DNA of 64,000 nucleotides, taken from contig CM044316.1 of the NCBI GenBank assembly GCA_024291935.2, positions 72,556,501 through 72,620,500 on the forward strand, written 5' to 3'. The translations under genes were made by a program, and so were the position numbers. Under the pieces are notes generated by a model. The model ran no database searches. It had not been told where the DNA came from and saw only the letters and a list, made by a program, of their open reading frames with translations. Source of the DNA: Okapia johnstoni. Its lineage: Eukaryota > Chordata > Mammalia > Artiodactyla > Giraffidae. Below, piece after piece: positions 1 through 11,284 of the stretch; the first letter of the stretch is position 1, and every line of letters begins with the position of its first letter.

Positions 1-107
1 AGTATTCTTGCCTGGAGAATCCCATGGACAGAAAAGCCTGGTGGGTTGCAGTCCATAGGGTCGCAGAGAGTCAGACATGACTGAAGCGACTTAGCATGCA
101 CAGAGTA
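1..107 (+). mobile_element. Bov-tA SINE, 3' part, cut by window start
   Basis: This is the Bov-A body of a ruminant SINE, recognisable by the conserved run around AGTATTCTTGCCTGGAGAAT and the GACTGAAGCGACTTAGCA end. The tRNA-derived head would lie left of the window. Bov-tA elements are non-autonomous and are thought to be mobilised by BovB. Confidence 0.9.
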
Positions 108-609
108 CTTAAAAACCTGACTGGTAATAAGAGTTACTGTTGTTAGTGAAATGGTTTTCACAAAGTTGTGTTCAATACAGAATAGCTAATAGATTACTAC
201 TAGGCAGATAGGTTTGGCATCTCTTTTGGTCATTTGAGTGGCAGCAGACATTCTTCTAAAAACCTCCATTTGCTCAGAATTTCCACCAGCTCTGTCATGG
301 ATTTTCTCCATCCTTTGCTCCAAATCACTGTGTTTGAATGACAAATCTTGTGTTTGAATGGCATCGTCTCTTCTGTAGGTGATTGGCAGTTGCCTCTGCC
401 TTCCTTTCCAGAATCATAGAGCAGCTGTCCTTCAATGTCCCACCTCTAAGCTGGTAGGCCATACACTCCATTTGCTTATGAAGCCACACGTTGTTATTTT
501 TCCCCATACTTACCTTCTTCCCTTCATTCTTCACTCCCTCTCTTTGTCCCCTTATTGTCTTTAAAATGCCTCTGCCTATATAAAGGAGCTTGAAAGGCAA
601 CCCCACCAG
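108..609. other. Unique-looking sequence
   Basis: No repeat family or exon is recognised. A short imperfect tandem of about 20 bp, carrying TGTGTTTGAATG twice (329-340 and 349-360), is the only structure seen. A 93-codon minus-strand frame here has no recognisable domain and looks like chance. Confidence 0.4.
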
Positions 610-951
610 TATAGTTCATCCTTCGTATCTGTGGTTTCTGCATGTGAGGGTTCTGTATCCATGGAGTCAACCAACCATGGAATGAAAATATTTTTTAAAG
701 TTCCAGAAATCTCCCCAAAATAGAACTTGAATTTGCCACACACAAGCAACTATTTATATAGCATTTATAACTATTAACATAGCATATACATTGTCAGAAA
801 AGTAATTTAGAGATAATTTAAAATATACTGGATAATGTCTGTAGGTTACATACACTGCACTGTTTTATATAAGAGACCTAAGCATCAGTAGATTTTGGTA
901 TCTGCAAAGGTCCTGGAATCCATTCCCTGTGGATACAGAGGGATGATTATA
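610..951. mobile_element. MER2-like (Tigger-group) DNA transposon
   Basis: The element has imperfect terminal inverted repeats: the left end TAGTTCATCCTTCGTATCTG pairs with the right end GTGGATACAGAGGGATGATT. It is flanked by TA (610-611 and 950-951), the target duplication expected of Tc1/mariner-Tigger elements. Internal phrases (CAACCAACCATGGA near the left, TTTTATATAAGAGACC near the right) match my memory of MER2. It is non-autonomous and old. Confidence 0.75.
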
Positions 952-1484
952 TTTTCCCAGGTCTATTTTGCAGATAAGAGATGAAGATTACTTCCTACAG
1001 CTAGGTTGGTAAACAAAATCTTTCACTTACTGATTGTGACTGATTTGTGGTTCTTTAGGTGCCAAATGTGTATTCCAGCACTTTCAACTGTCACTTCTTC
1101 AAATGCTCAATTCCTTCTGCCATATGATCTTCAGTTTGTTAAGAACTATGTAAGAGACAGGTGAGAGGCAACGGAGCCTTTCTTCCTGGACTCAAGAGCA
1201 CTCAGAAGTAAAAAAGGACCATTTTGCCAAGGAGAATGGCCCACACCTTTCTCTCTCCCAGATAGATTCTAGAAGCTCCAGGCTCCCAGAAAGAAAACCT
1301 TTGATACAGGGGGATTCATGTAGAAGATCATGCTGGGTAAATGTACTTGGTAAATTGTGAGGGAGTGGTATTCTCATTTCCTCAATTTGCTTTGGAAAAC
1401 AATGAGGTGGGAAGGTGAGAAAGGAAAATATTTTCACATGCAGAAAGTGGAAACACTTCACATTCGTGAAACATGGGATGTTAC
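952..1484. other. Unique-looking sequence
   Basis: No repeat or gene is recognised. A 103-codon minus-strand frame (1192-1503) has no recognisable motif. Confidence 0.35.
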
Positions 1485-1590
1485 TCACTGGTAGCTTAGG
1501 CAAATCACTTAATTCTTTTGAACTTTATTTTCCGTTTGGCAAAATGAGGATAATAATATCTGCTTAGTTTATTTTTTGAGAACTACAGTT
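1485..1590 (+). mobile_element. MIR SINE fragment
   Basis: The order GGCAAATCACTTAATTC, then TTTTCCGTTTGGCAAAATGAGG, then ATAATAATATCTGC follows the central MIR core in plus orientation. It is an ancient mammalian tRNA-derived SINE fragment. Confidence 0.65.
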
Positions 1591-1707
1591 TTATATATAT
1601 GTCTCTGTGTGTATATAGTAAACTATGAAGTCCCATTTACATGCAAAAAAATTACATTTCTCAAAGTACTCTTCCATATTTAACATGTTTTGCTTTCTGT
1701 CTTTAAT

Positions 1708-1905
1708 TTTATAACAAATATCTATTGAGACCCTGGATATCTGGTACTCTAAGAGACATTGATGTGGCCTTCCAAGAGCTCATGGCGTGTGTGTGTAGGG
1801 GTTGGGGTGCAGGGGGCTGGTGCCAGGGAGAAGTATCCAAGAACGGCATTTGAGATTTGTGGAAGGTGCAGAAGGCATCTTTCAAATAACAAGGGATGGG
1901 GTATA
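1708..1905 (-). mobile_element. Possible L2 3' end
   Basis: AACAAATATCTATTGAGACC followed by CCTTCCAAGAGCTCATGG resembles the reverse complement of the L2 3' end. The match is divergent and interrupted by a G-rich stretch (1780-1830). It could be unrelated. Confidence 0.4.
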
Positions 1906-1924
1906 TTAGCTGACCAATAGAGAC

Positions 1925-2140
1925 AGAATAATAATATTTTGCATATTGTGAGGGGCTTTATAGTTTACAAAGTCTTTTGATATTGGCACTTCAACCCCTC
2001 CACATCGTCCCTATGAAGTGTAGGTTATATTAGGTCTATATGACAGATAAGAAAACTGAGGCTTCAAATCCTGACGTGATTGAACAAGAGTCTATAGTGA
2101 GTAATCTAGATCTTGACTTCAAGTTCTCTTTCTTTTACTA
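1925..2140 (-). mobile_element. MIR SINE
   Basis: Reverse-complement MIR landmarks are present: TTTACAAAGTCTTTTGATAT, then GACAGATAAGAAAACTGAGG, then a region equivalent to the tRNA-like part. The copy is divergent, as expected for this old family. Confidence 0.6.
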
Positions 2141-2525
2141 TAACAGTTGATGACAATAGGGAATCAGTCTAGGTAATCTGAGTATGAATGGATTTATAAA
2201 AATTTTGGAATAATTGAATAAAGGGAGAGGTAACTTTAAGATAATATTAGGAAGTTTTATTTCCTGCTTACCTATAAAAGTGGAAGATGTTAAATTTATA
2301 AATAAATTAGCCAAAAGATAAATTCATGAGAAAAACCTCATAAGTGACATTGCTTCATATCAAAACACTTCAAGGGCAAAATTAATTCCCTTTAAATCTT
2401 TTGTGTAGCAGTCATAAATGAGGTCAGATTCACTATACTTTCTCACAGCAAAAGTTGGTGCTCCCAACTCTTATACAGATGTGAAGGATCATTCATGCCT
2501 GACATGTTTTATGCTAAATTATATA
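2141..2525. other. AT-rich sequence, nothing recognised
   Basis: No repeat family or coding signal is seen here. Confidence 0.35.
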
Positions 2526-2969
2526 CAGACCAAAGAGCTCTATTTTTAAAATTTATTTATTTTTTAATTGAAGGATAATTGCTTTGCAGAATTCCGTTGG
2601 TTTCTGTGAAACATCAACATGAATCAGCCGTAGGTATACATATATCCCCTCCCTTTTGAACCTCCCTCCCATCTCCCTCCCCATCCCACCCCTCTAGGTT
2701 GTCACAGAGCCCCAGTTTGAGTTCCCTGAGTCGTACAGCAAATTCCCATTGGCTATCTATTTTGCATATGGTATTGTAAGTTTCCATGTTACGCTCTCCA
2801 TATGTTCCACCCTCTCCTTCCTATCCCTGCATCGTGTCCATAAGTCTGTCCTCTATGTCTGCGTCTCCTCTGCTGCCCAGCAAATAATTTCATCAGTGCT
2901 ATCTTTTTAGACTCCATATATATATGCATTAGTATGCAATATTTGTTTTTCTCCAGACCAAAAAGCTCT
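2526..2969 (-). mobile_element. L1 (ruminant-type) 3' end with 16-bp TSD
   Basis: A T-rich start and the 3' UTR phrases ATGAATCAGCCGTAGGTATA and AAATTCCCATTGGCTATCTA mark a 5'-truncated L1 inserted antisense. Flanks CAGACCAAAGAGCTCT (2526-2541) and CAGACCAAAAAGCTCT (2954-2969) form a 16-bp target-site duplication with one mismatch, so the body is 2542-2953. No coding sequence is retained. Confidence 0.88.
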
Positions 2970-5159
2970 TATTAATTACTAAAACTCTGAAACTATGCTT
3001 CTCTATGCTTTTTGGGGGAGAATCAAGCAAGAAGGAAAGACATAATAATAATTCACTTTGTCAGAGTGCTCCATCAACATTCATGGAGCACTTTCTGGAG
3101 AGCGAGGCACAGACCCTCTGTCTCATGAAAGTACTAAAGGTGCTTCATGATGAGATTTTCTGGGCAGGGAAACAGTGCCTCTCTCCAGATTATGAATAGC
3201 AGAGCCTGTGGTGGGTAATAGAGCAGCAGTGGTGCGCCTGGCTGTGTCTTTATGGAAGAACCTAAAAAACTGGGTTTGAGGGGTAAACACAAAGTTTTCA
3301 TTTGTTTTCATTTTACTGAAACCAACTTAATTCTGATGTGACCTTTCCAGTGCTGAAAAGCTGGTCCCCTGCATGGCCTCAGAGTGGCATATTGTCCATC
3401 TGTGTTGTATTAGAAGGAAAGACCAACATTTTTTGGCTTCATGTTCATGGTGGCTTAATTTTCAACAGAAAGGGAAGATTTAAACAAAAGATTTCTTGTA
3501 AGGGGAGCCCTTTTTTCCTTTATTGTTAGAAATTATAAAAATATAAGCTTTTCCTCAAGTTGGTATCATTGTACTACCACCCTTAATAAAAAGAAAACAA
3601 ATAGAAAATCTAAATAGCCTTTTATCTATTAAAGAAATTGAATTTGTAATGAAAAACCTTCCCATAAAGAAAAAGAAACAGGACATGACTTGACGAATTA
3701 ACATTTTGCTTTCAGAAACTGGTTTGTGTATTTTGGCAGTGAAATTTTGCTCAACTTTGGAACAAAGTAAATGTCCATGCAGTGGGGGCTAAATGGAGGA
3801 GTGGACACTTAACTGGATAGGAGACTCTGCCTGTGACACTTTCACAGAGACATTCATCTACTCTTAGTTTTCATATGACTAAAATGGTCAACTGAAGGCT
3901 TCTTTGTCTTCTTCTTCTTTTTTTTTTAATAAATTGAGAGGTCACTTTCGTGTGTGAAAATGAAGTGTCCTTAGGAAAAAAATGTTTAATACAAAGAAAA
4001 ACAGTGAACACAAAATTGACATCTTGAACTGTGACTGAGCTTGTGAAGTCTGATCCCCAATACACATGAAGTTCATGAAGAGTTGGGTTCATATGGACTG
4101 ACTGACTGACTGACTTCAGAAAAGCCTTTTCTATACCCATCACCTCAGCTTCAGCCTAAATACTGAAGATGTCCAAGTTTATCATTTGTTTTTTAGTCTG
4201 TTTCTAAAGATTCATCCTCCTATTTTGTATCTTTTATCTAGCTGTCACAACAGACCTTGAAATCAAGATATCTAAACCTGAAATTCTCATTTCCTCCTCC
4301 AAATTTCTCTCTTCATGGTAACAGCATCTTTATTCTTCTAATTGTCCATTTAGGTATTGGTCTGACCATCTCTTTCTTAGCCAACTTTCAGCTAGTTGTT
4401 AGGAGAGAAGGATGTACTTGAATCTGTAGATCCTCCACGTTTGTTAGATTCCTAAGACTTCCAGAACCTGTAGGTCTTCAATAATATAAATATTTTTGTC
4501 CCATAACATGTGTCAAAATTTAAGTTTATACTACTAAAGACAAATAATGGAAATAAAAAGCTGCGCTGAGGGGAAAAGATTAAGTAATCAGCTGGTCTCA
4601 CTCACTCACTAAATGACTCCTCCCAACATAATGTGCCTGAGTTGTTACCAATTTAGCAAAATGGTACATTGCAAGTAATGCTTACTGATTGAACTTTTGG
4701 GGCTTGGCTATGTACTATGGCCCTGAAGGTCTGTGAGGTTTATTAATTTTGCTAGGCTAACAAGACAAAAGCATTTCATAAAACAACTCCAGCCAGTGTT
4801 CCAGTCAGCAGAAAAATTGTTCAACAAAGAGGGGATTAAAATTAAGTGAAAGTGGAAAGGCAGTTAACTTGTGGTGTGAGAATATGGGCAAGAAACATAT
4901 GACTCTTAATGGAAATGGAATGTGGTAAAAGCTAGGCACACATATAAACATTTCTATGAAGGACCTAACGGAGTCACTTCAATTTTTTCATTTATATCAT
5001 AGAACTTTTAAGGAAGAAATTATATGCAAGAGGTGCATTTGTGAATATGGGATTCTTGAATGTCTAGGGATATATTCTGTATGAGTGGTAAGGGTCCACA
5101 GAACTATGTTGTGAATCTTTGCTCACAGATATTAAGATCTATGATATATCAAAAGAAAA
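2970..5159. other. Unique-looking AT-rich sequence
   Basis: No family is recognised over 2.2 kb. It contains a pyrimidine tract (about 3901-3928) and a short GACT tandem (4097-4116). Short frames of 62-90 codons lack domains. Confidence 0.35.
4097..4116. repeat. Short (GACT)n tandem
   Basis: About five copies of the tetranucleotide GACT run in tandem. It is a minor microsatellite with no flanking element recognised. Confidence 0.8.
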
Positions 5160-5245
5160 GTGTATATATTTACACATACATATATATGTATACATTTTTA
5201 TGTATGTATATATACACACAGCTGTAGATGTACACATATACATAA
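5160..5245. repeat. AT/TG low-complexity zone
   Basis: Alternating TA, TG and CA dinucleotides with interruptions form an impure, partly self-complementary microsatellite zone just left of the hairpin at 5291-5337. Confidence 0.7.
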
Positions 5246-5290
5246 GTAGATGCATGTGAATTTCCTTGGTTTTTTTCATCAACAATACAT

Positions 5291-5337
5291 ATTTTTATCA
5301 ACAATATGCAGTACTCTTGCCTATTGTTGATAAAAAT
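5291..5337. repeat. Perfect 16-bp inverted repeat, 15-nt spacer
   Basis: ATTTTTATCAACAATA at 5291-5306 is exactly reverse-complementary to TATTGTTGATAAAAAT at 5322-5337. The spacer is 5307-5321. A further direct copy of ATCAACAATA lies at 5278-5287. No transposon terminus or known RNA hairpin is recognised. Confidence 0.9.
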
Positions 5338-6599
5338 TCTCAATCAGTCCTGCAATGTAGCATTTTTGATGTGTATCAGTCCTGACATGAAACAACTAAA
5401 TGAATCCCTGGCCCCTCATCTAGACTCCCAACAATTGTAGCTGTTTACTTTCCTTGTTAGAAATTGAATTTAGCCCACTAGTACATTTCATAAAGATCAG
5501 CAGATGGGTAATTACTTTCCCATTGAGTTGGGTTGGGTTTGAACCAATGACCTATGTGATGAAAGCTTTTTTTTCAATCTCTTGATCCATCCATCTGCTG
5601 GTTAAAATCTCAAAAGTTGAAAAAAATATCTTAAAAGTACTTCTGTGGGTTGTCTTGATCATCAAATTGTGTGTCTAAATATAAAATTAATTTATGGGAC
5701 AACTTTACTAAAAGAGTTCTTTTTACTCCTGATATTTTAGAACTTTTTTTTTTTTCAAAAGCAAGTTTTAGGGTTGAAGTCAAGAAGTTGGCAAGTATTA
5801 TTTTCCAAATGTTATGTGGAGTGCCTTTTACTTGGTAGAAGGGATAGATTATTTTAGTCAAGATATTTTATCCAAGTGTTATCTGTTCTCCATAAACAAT
5901 TAAAGTTTATGGTGCAGGGAACTAAGGTTCCCAAATGAAGCATGGAATAGCTCTAAACAATGAAATTTACTGAGAATTTCAGGCCACTGTGAAATCTCAA
6001 TGTCCTTCTGAAAATGGAAATAAGAGAAAACCAGTATGATGGTGGTCTTTAAATATTTTCCCTTTGGTCTGAGCATTGCTCTTGGGACTAAAACAAAAAC
6101 AAACACAAGAAGACTTATTTTTTCATGGCTTGTCAATATGGATATCAGAAGCTTGATTGATTTTTGTGGGGATCAATGAGGTCATGCGTAAAAGGCTGAT
6201 GGATTCCTAGACCCTGTTGCTTTAACCATTATGTAAACCAGGCCATATCTTTCCCCAGAAGCTGTAGGCTTGTTACAATTCAAAGTCTCTGTAATTAACT
6301 CATGACCCAACAGTCTTTCTGGTAGAACATTGTGCTCTTCCTTTTCTTAGTGAGAAGGCACTCTGGAATGACTCACTTGGGTAGATACACTGAACAATAA
6401 TTTCTCCCCAGTCTGGTCTGTCCTTTACTTGTTGCAACCAACGCTTGCTCACAGCATCAGTTCTGGCAGTGTTTCCTTTCAGGCAGCTTTCCATCCAACT
6501 AGAGTCATCCTGAGTCTTCTTTTTCCTCTTCTCTTTGTCTTTAGGACACATCTCCCTCCAGTGACCCTGCTCTCCAGTGTATCAGAAGTTCCATAGACT
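5338..6599. other. Unique-looking sequence
   Basis: No repeat family is recognised. A minus-strand open stretch at 6300-6551 would encode a Lys-rich 83-residue peptide starting MCPKDKEKRKKK. I recognise no family and treat it as unproven. Confidence 0.35.
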
Positions 6600-7380
6600 C
6601 TATCTCCAGTACAGATTCTGATTGATTAATTTATCTCTATTTCTACCATCCTCATCCTTGTTCAGGCCACCATTTTTTTTTCTCCCTGAGGTCACTGCTG
6701 TAGCTTCCAGATATAATGCTCTGCTTTCATTCTTATCTCCTGAAGTCTATTCTTCATGGGGTACTAGTCATCTTTTTAAAAAATTGTACGTCAAATTATG
6801 GATCTCTTCTGCCTCCTGTTGCACTTTGCTTATTATTCAAATTCCCTAATGCTACATGATTTTTATCTTACCTCAACATGTACACCTTTCCTCCTGGGCC
6901 ATTGTGTCCAGCTCTGTTGTCTATTTTTTCTCTGTTTTTTGTTTTTTTTTTTGACTCCTCAAAAATACTAGTCTTCAATCTAGACCTATGTACTTGATTT
7001 TCTGTATACCAGGGAATATCCCTGTGCTTCCACTCCTTCCTCCTCAGATAGTGCATAGATAGCCCCCTTCTTGCCATTCAGATATTGTCAAATATCAAAT
7101 ATTTGATGCATCCTCAAAAGTCTTTCTCTGATCACCCACTGTAAAATAACTTATCTTGACAAATTAGTGTATTTTAGTCCTTTTCATAGCGGTTAATACC
7201 GTGTAATATTTTTGTCTGTCTTTTTCTGTCATAAGTCTATTTGTTTTTCTTACTCCAATGGATTGGATTGTAATCTCCATGAGATCATGAACCTGTTTTT
7301 AAGCCTCAGTGCCTAGAACTATGAGTTTGGCACATAATAGGTGACCAATAAATGTTTGTTGAATAAATGATTAAACTTGT
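6600..7380 (+). mobile_element. L2 LINE, 3' region
   Basis: The 3' end is clear: GTAATCTCCATGAGATCATG, then CCTCAGTGCCTAGAACTATG, then TTTGGCACATAATAGGTGAC and AATAAATGTTTGTTGAATAA follow the L2 terminal consensus. Upstream (6600-7200) pyrimidine-rich text such as TCTTTCTCTGATCACCCACT also fits L2 but more weakly. The family is inactive in mammals. Confidence 0.7.
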
Positions 7381-8184
7381 AGTATCTAGTCTTGTTATTA
7401 CTCATCAGGACTAGAAAAGATAGGTTCACAGTTCTGAGAATATAAAGAAATATTATGCTGTTAAAAAAAATAAGAAATTAACACGTGATACAGTATTAAC
7501 TAAACTACAGACTTTGTTCAAATTTCACAAAATTTTATGCTAGTTTCCATTATTTGTTTTCATACCTTATTCAAGACCCCCTGTTGTATTTAACTGCATT
7601 GAGCAGCTTCAACTGCATGGAACAAATTCCAGTAAGTTCACTTTTCATTTTCATTCTATTACAAATATTTTCTATTTCCTTGTTATGACTTCTTAGATAA
7701 ACCAATTAATTAAAAGTGGACATTTAATTTCCAAATCCATGGGGTTTTTAAAGTATCTTTGATATTAATTTCTCATTTATAGGTTCACTCATTTTTCTGC
7801 CAAACAACTCTGTTGTTGTTTTTTAAAAAAATGACATGTTCATGCTTTACTTTCTGTACTCTGATCAAACTCCTTGTCAATCTAGAGTATGTATATGACA
7901 GTCTCTTACTTGGACTGTTTGAGTTAGGCTCTTAATCCTTCAATCAATCTTGATTTCATCATATATATTCCCTATATAAAAAACTTTATCATCCCCCAGA
8001 GTTCCTTAACAAAAAGGAATTTATTAAAATTTAATTTAAAATGTTAAAAACAACATTAAAAAAAAAAAGGAAAGGAAATTACACTTTTAACCAACATCCT
8101 AATAGGATTGTCTTTCCTTTCTCAGTATTCATGTTCCAATCTATTCACACATGGTATATTTTTACATGGCCATAAAGTGTGTGT
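7381..8184. other. AT-rich sequence, nothing recognised
   Basis: No repeat or coding signal is recognised. The right end has A-rich runs (8058-8070). It may be the decayed flank of the L1 that follows. Confidence 0.35.
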
Positions 8185-8382
8185 TGGACTTCCCTGATAG
8201 CTCAGTCAGTAAGGAATCTGCCTGCAGTGCAGGAGACCCAGGTTCAATCCCTGGGTCAGAAGAAAATGGCAACCCACTCCAGTATTCTTGCCTGGAAAAC
8301 TCCATGGACAGAGGAACCTAGTCAGCTGCAATCCGGGGGGTCGCAAGAGTTGGACACAACAGTGACTAAACCACCTCCACAA
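8185..8382 (+). mobile_element. Bov-tA SINE
   Basis: The tRNA-like head (CTTCCCTGATAGCTCAGTCA, B-box region GGTTCAATCCCTGGGT) is followed by the Bov-A body and the tail GTGACTAAACCACC. TG-rich sequence on both sides hints at a duplication but is too simple to be sure. It interrupts an old L1 copy. Confidence 0.92.
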
Positions 8383-8684
8383 TGTGTGTGTACAATTCTG
8401 TGTCCTACAGTTTTACTTAATATTTCATGAGCGGTTTCATGTTATTCCATAGTTTTCCTATTTTGTTTATAATGATCACATAAAGTTTCATTGATTCTGT
8501 ACCATAATTAAATGTCTAATGACGGAAGAATGGTTGGACTATTTCCAGTTTTTTTGCTAATAGTTAAAGTCCTGTTGTACAAATGACTCTTTTCCTTTTC
8601 AATTATTTCTTCTGGAGAAATTCCAAGTCATAGAATTAATGGGCCAAAAGTTATAATAAATTTATGTATATGTGTGTATGTATA

Positions 8685-8890
8685 TATGTGAGTCACTCAG
8701 TCATGTACGACTCTTTGTGACCCCATGGACCATAGCCTGCTAGGCTCCTCTGTCCATGGAATTCTCCAGGCAAGAATACTAGAGTGGGTAGCTATTCTCT
8801 TCTCCAGGAGATCTTCTGGACCCAAGGACTGAACCTGGGTCTCCTGCATTGCAGGTGGATTCTTTACCATCTAAGCTACCAGGGAAGCCC
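8685..8890 (-). mobile_element. Bov-tA SINE
   Basis: Reverse-complement Bov-A body (ACTCTTTGTGACCCCATGGA, then CAGGCAAGAATACTAGAGTG) ends in the tRNA-like head CTACCAGGGAAGCCC. It sits in the L1 and is followed directly by a microsatellite. Confidence 0.93.
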
Positions 8891-8904
8891 ACATATGTGT
8901 ACAG

Positions 8905-8905
8905 A

Positions 8906-8959
<54 letters not shown>

Positions 8960-8960
8960 T
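8905..8960. repeat. (TG)n(TA)n(CA)n microsatellite
   Basis: A TG run passes into about 17 TA units and then a CA run, so the left third is complementary to the right third. The tract could fold into one long hairpin and is likely to be length-polymorphic. Confidence 0.93.
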
Positions 8961-9245
8961 TCTATGTGTGTGTATGTACACACCATGTGTATTACTAAAT
9001 CTTCCAAAAGGCTCATACAAATTTTCAATGCTAAACCATGTATAAATACTATTATTTCTCTTGAAATTTGCCTGGATTAGGTTTCTTTTTTTGTAAAACT
9101 TTGGTCAATTTAACTGTTCTATTTAATTGCATGTTGTAAGACTGAATGTGTTTCCATATGTTTGATTCTTATTTGTATTCCCTTGTGTGAATGCACTGTT
9201 CACATCCTTGGCCTTTTTATTAATAGAGTTCTTGGTCTTTTATAT

Positions 9246-9544
9246 TTATATTTACTCTTTCCTGAACTCCACTTTTGCTGTATTTGTCTGCTTCTGTCTT
9301 TTTCTTAATATGGGTTCATCTAACCTCTTAGCACCATCACAGCTACCCTAAAACGGCTGATCACATCAGCTTTATTGACTAGCCTCCATTGGGTGAGGCG
9401 CAGCTTGATGTTTCCTGTTACTTCTCTGCCTTTTGCAGTCTTGTTCCATTTGATTTAAGTGGAATACATTTTCTCCTGTCTTAGTTCTAAGTCTTTTTAT
9501 ACCCACAAAGTCACAGAAAACTAAGACTTCTCCAATTTATCCCA
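9246..9544. other. Sequence with no recognised feature
   Basis: No family is recognised between two L1 fragments. Confidence 0.3.
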
Positions 9545-9725
9545 CCCACCCACCATTCCCCCTTGGTGAAAACAAGCCATAAATTTTCTACATCTGTGAC
9601 TCTGTTTCTGTTTTGTAAATAGGCTCATTTATACCTTTTTTTTAGATTCCTCATATAAGTGATATCATATGATATTTGTCTTTCTTTGTCTGACTTAACT
9701 TCACTCATTATAATAATCTCTAGAT
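9545..9725 (-). mobile_element. L1 3'-region fragment
   Basis: The phrases CTGTGACTCTGTTTCTGTTT, TTCCTCATATAAGTGATATC and TTGTCTTTCTTTGTCTGACT are typical of the L1 3' region in reverse. It is short, with no TSD seen. Confidence 0.7.
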
Positions 9726-9888
9726 AGGTTTCTGTTGTTTTAAATTGTTATGTTTGTGATGTTATTTACCCACTATCACAGAACAAATAGATTTGTGATC
9801 TATGTTTCACAATTTGAACAATTCGTTTAACACGATAATGTCATTTCCAATAGGTATAGCAAAATTTTTCCCTTCTGGCAAATGAATA

Positions 9889-10064
9889 TACAGATGAGCC
9901 TTAAACGGATCCACTTACATGTGGGTATTTTTGAATACTAAATACTGTTAATACTGCTTATACATGGATTGGTTGAATCCATGATTTGGAGAAACCCTAA
10001 GTATAGAAGACCAACTATAAGTTATAAGTGGATGAACCCCTGCCTTGTTCAAAGATCAACTGTA
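9889..10064. mobile_element. Tigger-like DNA transposon (non-autonomous)
   Basis: A TA dinucleotide at 9889-9890 and 10063-10064 brackets a 172-bp element. Its ends CAGATGAGCCTTAAAC and GTTCAAAGATCAACTG are imperfect inverted repeats. The right end resembles the Tigger1-type terminus. A phrase like GGTTGAATCCATGATTTGG is shared with other Tigger-derived elements. Confidence 0.65.
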
Positions 10065-10296
10065 TTTCACTGGGCTATTGTGAAAAACCAGTATTGATAA
10101 CTTGGAATTATACTGTTCTGCCACTCTTATCTGATACCACCTTAGTTTTCTGTTTTAGCATATCAGTCAACCCTTCAAATATTTGAATACAGTTATCAGT
10201 GTTCTATTTCCAAGACCCTTTTGCAGGTTCAACAACTCCAGTTTCTTCCACTGATCTTTCTCCCCCTCTTCTTTAGTACTGAAATCTGTTTCTACT

Positions 10297-10400
10297 TTAT
10301 TTATTTATTTTTACTGAAGTATACTTGATTTACAATATTAAACTAGTTTCAAGTATACAACATAGTGATTCAGTACTCTTAAAAGATTGTCTTTATCTAA
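10297..10400 (-). mobile_element. L1 3' UTR fragment
   Basis: TTTATTTATTTTTACTGAAG, then ACTTGATTTACAATATTAAA and CAACATAGTGATTCAGTA match an artiodactyl/mammalian L1 3' end in reverse orientation. Only the terminal 100 bp or so is kept. Confidence 0.6.
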
Positions 10401-11128
10401 TCTTTGTAGATCATAATTTCCAGAATCTTCACCACCCCTACCTTCTTCCTCCAGATGTCCTCCCACTCGCTTAAATGACAGCCTTGAGACAGGTACCCCA
10501 AACTGAGGAAAGTATTCTCATCATGGTTGGTGCCTAACGGACCACAGTGAACTATTCCTCCTAAAAAATGTGGAGCTCATGGTAGCCTGGCAGACATCAG
10601 TTGTACGCTTTCACTGCTAGGCATTGTGCTCCACACTGTCCTCTACTTGGGATTCATATGTTGTGTTACTTATATCTCTGACATTAGATTGCAGGCATTT
10701 TGATGATATTAAAACAGTGATTATGCTTTTCACATCCTTCTTCCTATTGTTCACAGCTCTGAGTACATATGAAGTGATCAAATAGTTTCTGATTACTTGT
10801 TGATTCCTTTGAACTTTTGAGAGCTCCTTAAAAAATTGTTCAGAGAGGAGTGACCTAAGATTTTACGTTGCTCCCCTCACATACCTAGTCACCTAGAAGC
10901 ATAGTCTTTGTTTTCTCAAGAGTGGAACAAGAAAAGGAAGGAAAGTGTAAAAGGGAATTGACAAGAAATTTAAATGAATAAAAGTGGACCATTTTAAACA
11001 TAGCTTTAACTTCTGAATTTTAAAGACCAATTTATAAAGAGACTCAGCACATCTTAAAAAAAAAATTCCCGAAGTTGACCGAAATCAGCCCCATTAATGG
11101 CAACACCCCATTTCCATCAGTACATCCT
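10401..11128. other. Sequence with no firm feature
   Basis: Around 10670-10800, wording such as CATTAGATTGCAGGCATTTT is faintly L2-like, too weak to call. Nothing else is seen. Confidence 0.3.
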
Positions 11129-11284
11129 ATTATTTATAGTCGTTGTCTCATGCGTGTGTGCTCGGTCGTGTCTGACTCTTTGTGACCCTATGGATTGTAA
11201 CCCGCCAAGTTCCTCTGTCCTTGAGATCCTCCAGGCAAGAATACTGGAGTGGGTTGCCATTTCCTACTCGTGATTATTTATAGT
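11129..11284 (-). mobile_element. Truncated Bov-A SINE with 12-bp TSD
   Basis: ATTATTTATAGT occurs perfectly at 11129-11140 and 11273-11284. Between them lies the 3' half of a Bov-tA in reverse (ACTCTTTGTGACCCTATGGA, then CAAGAATACTGGAGTGGG) without the tRNA head. This is a 5'-truncated insertion by target-primed reverse transcription. Confidence 0.93.

Larger units (their letters stand above)
8383..9245 (-). mobile_element. Old L1 (L1M-type) fragment, interrupted
   Basis: In minus orientation, phrases such as TTATTCCATAGTTTTCCTAT, ATTTCCAGTTTTTTTGCTAA and TTCCATATGTTTGATTCTTA match the end of L1 ORF2 and its 3' region. The copy is cut by the SINE at 8685-8890 and the microsatellite at 8905-8960. 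The exact subfamily is not called. Confidence 0.6.

Noticed and set aside
6300..6551. Lys-rich 83-codon minus-strand frame
   Set aside because: No family match by eye, no promoter or splice context, and length within chance expectation. It is kept only as a note in the flanking entry.
8185..8382. tRNA-like sequence with A- and B-box-like motifs
   Set aside because: It is the tRNA-derived head of a Bov-tA SINE joined to the Bov-A body, without an intact cloverleaf. The same holds for the other SINE heads.
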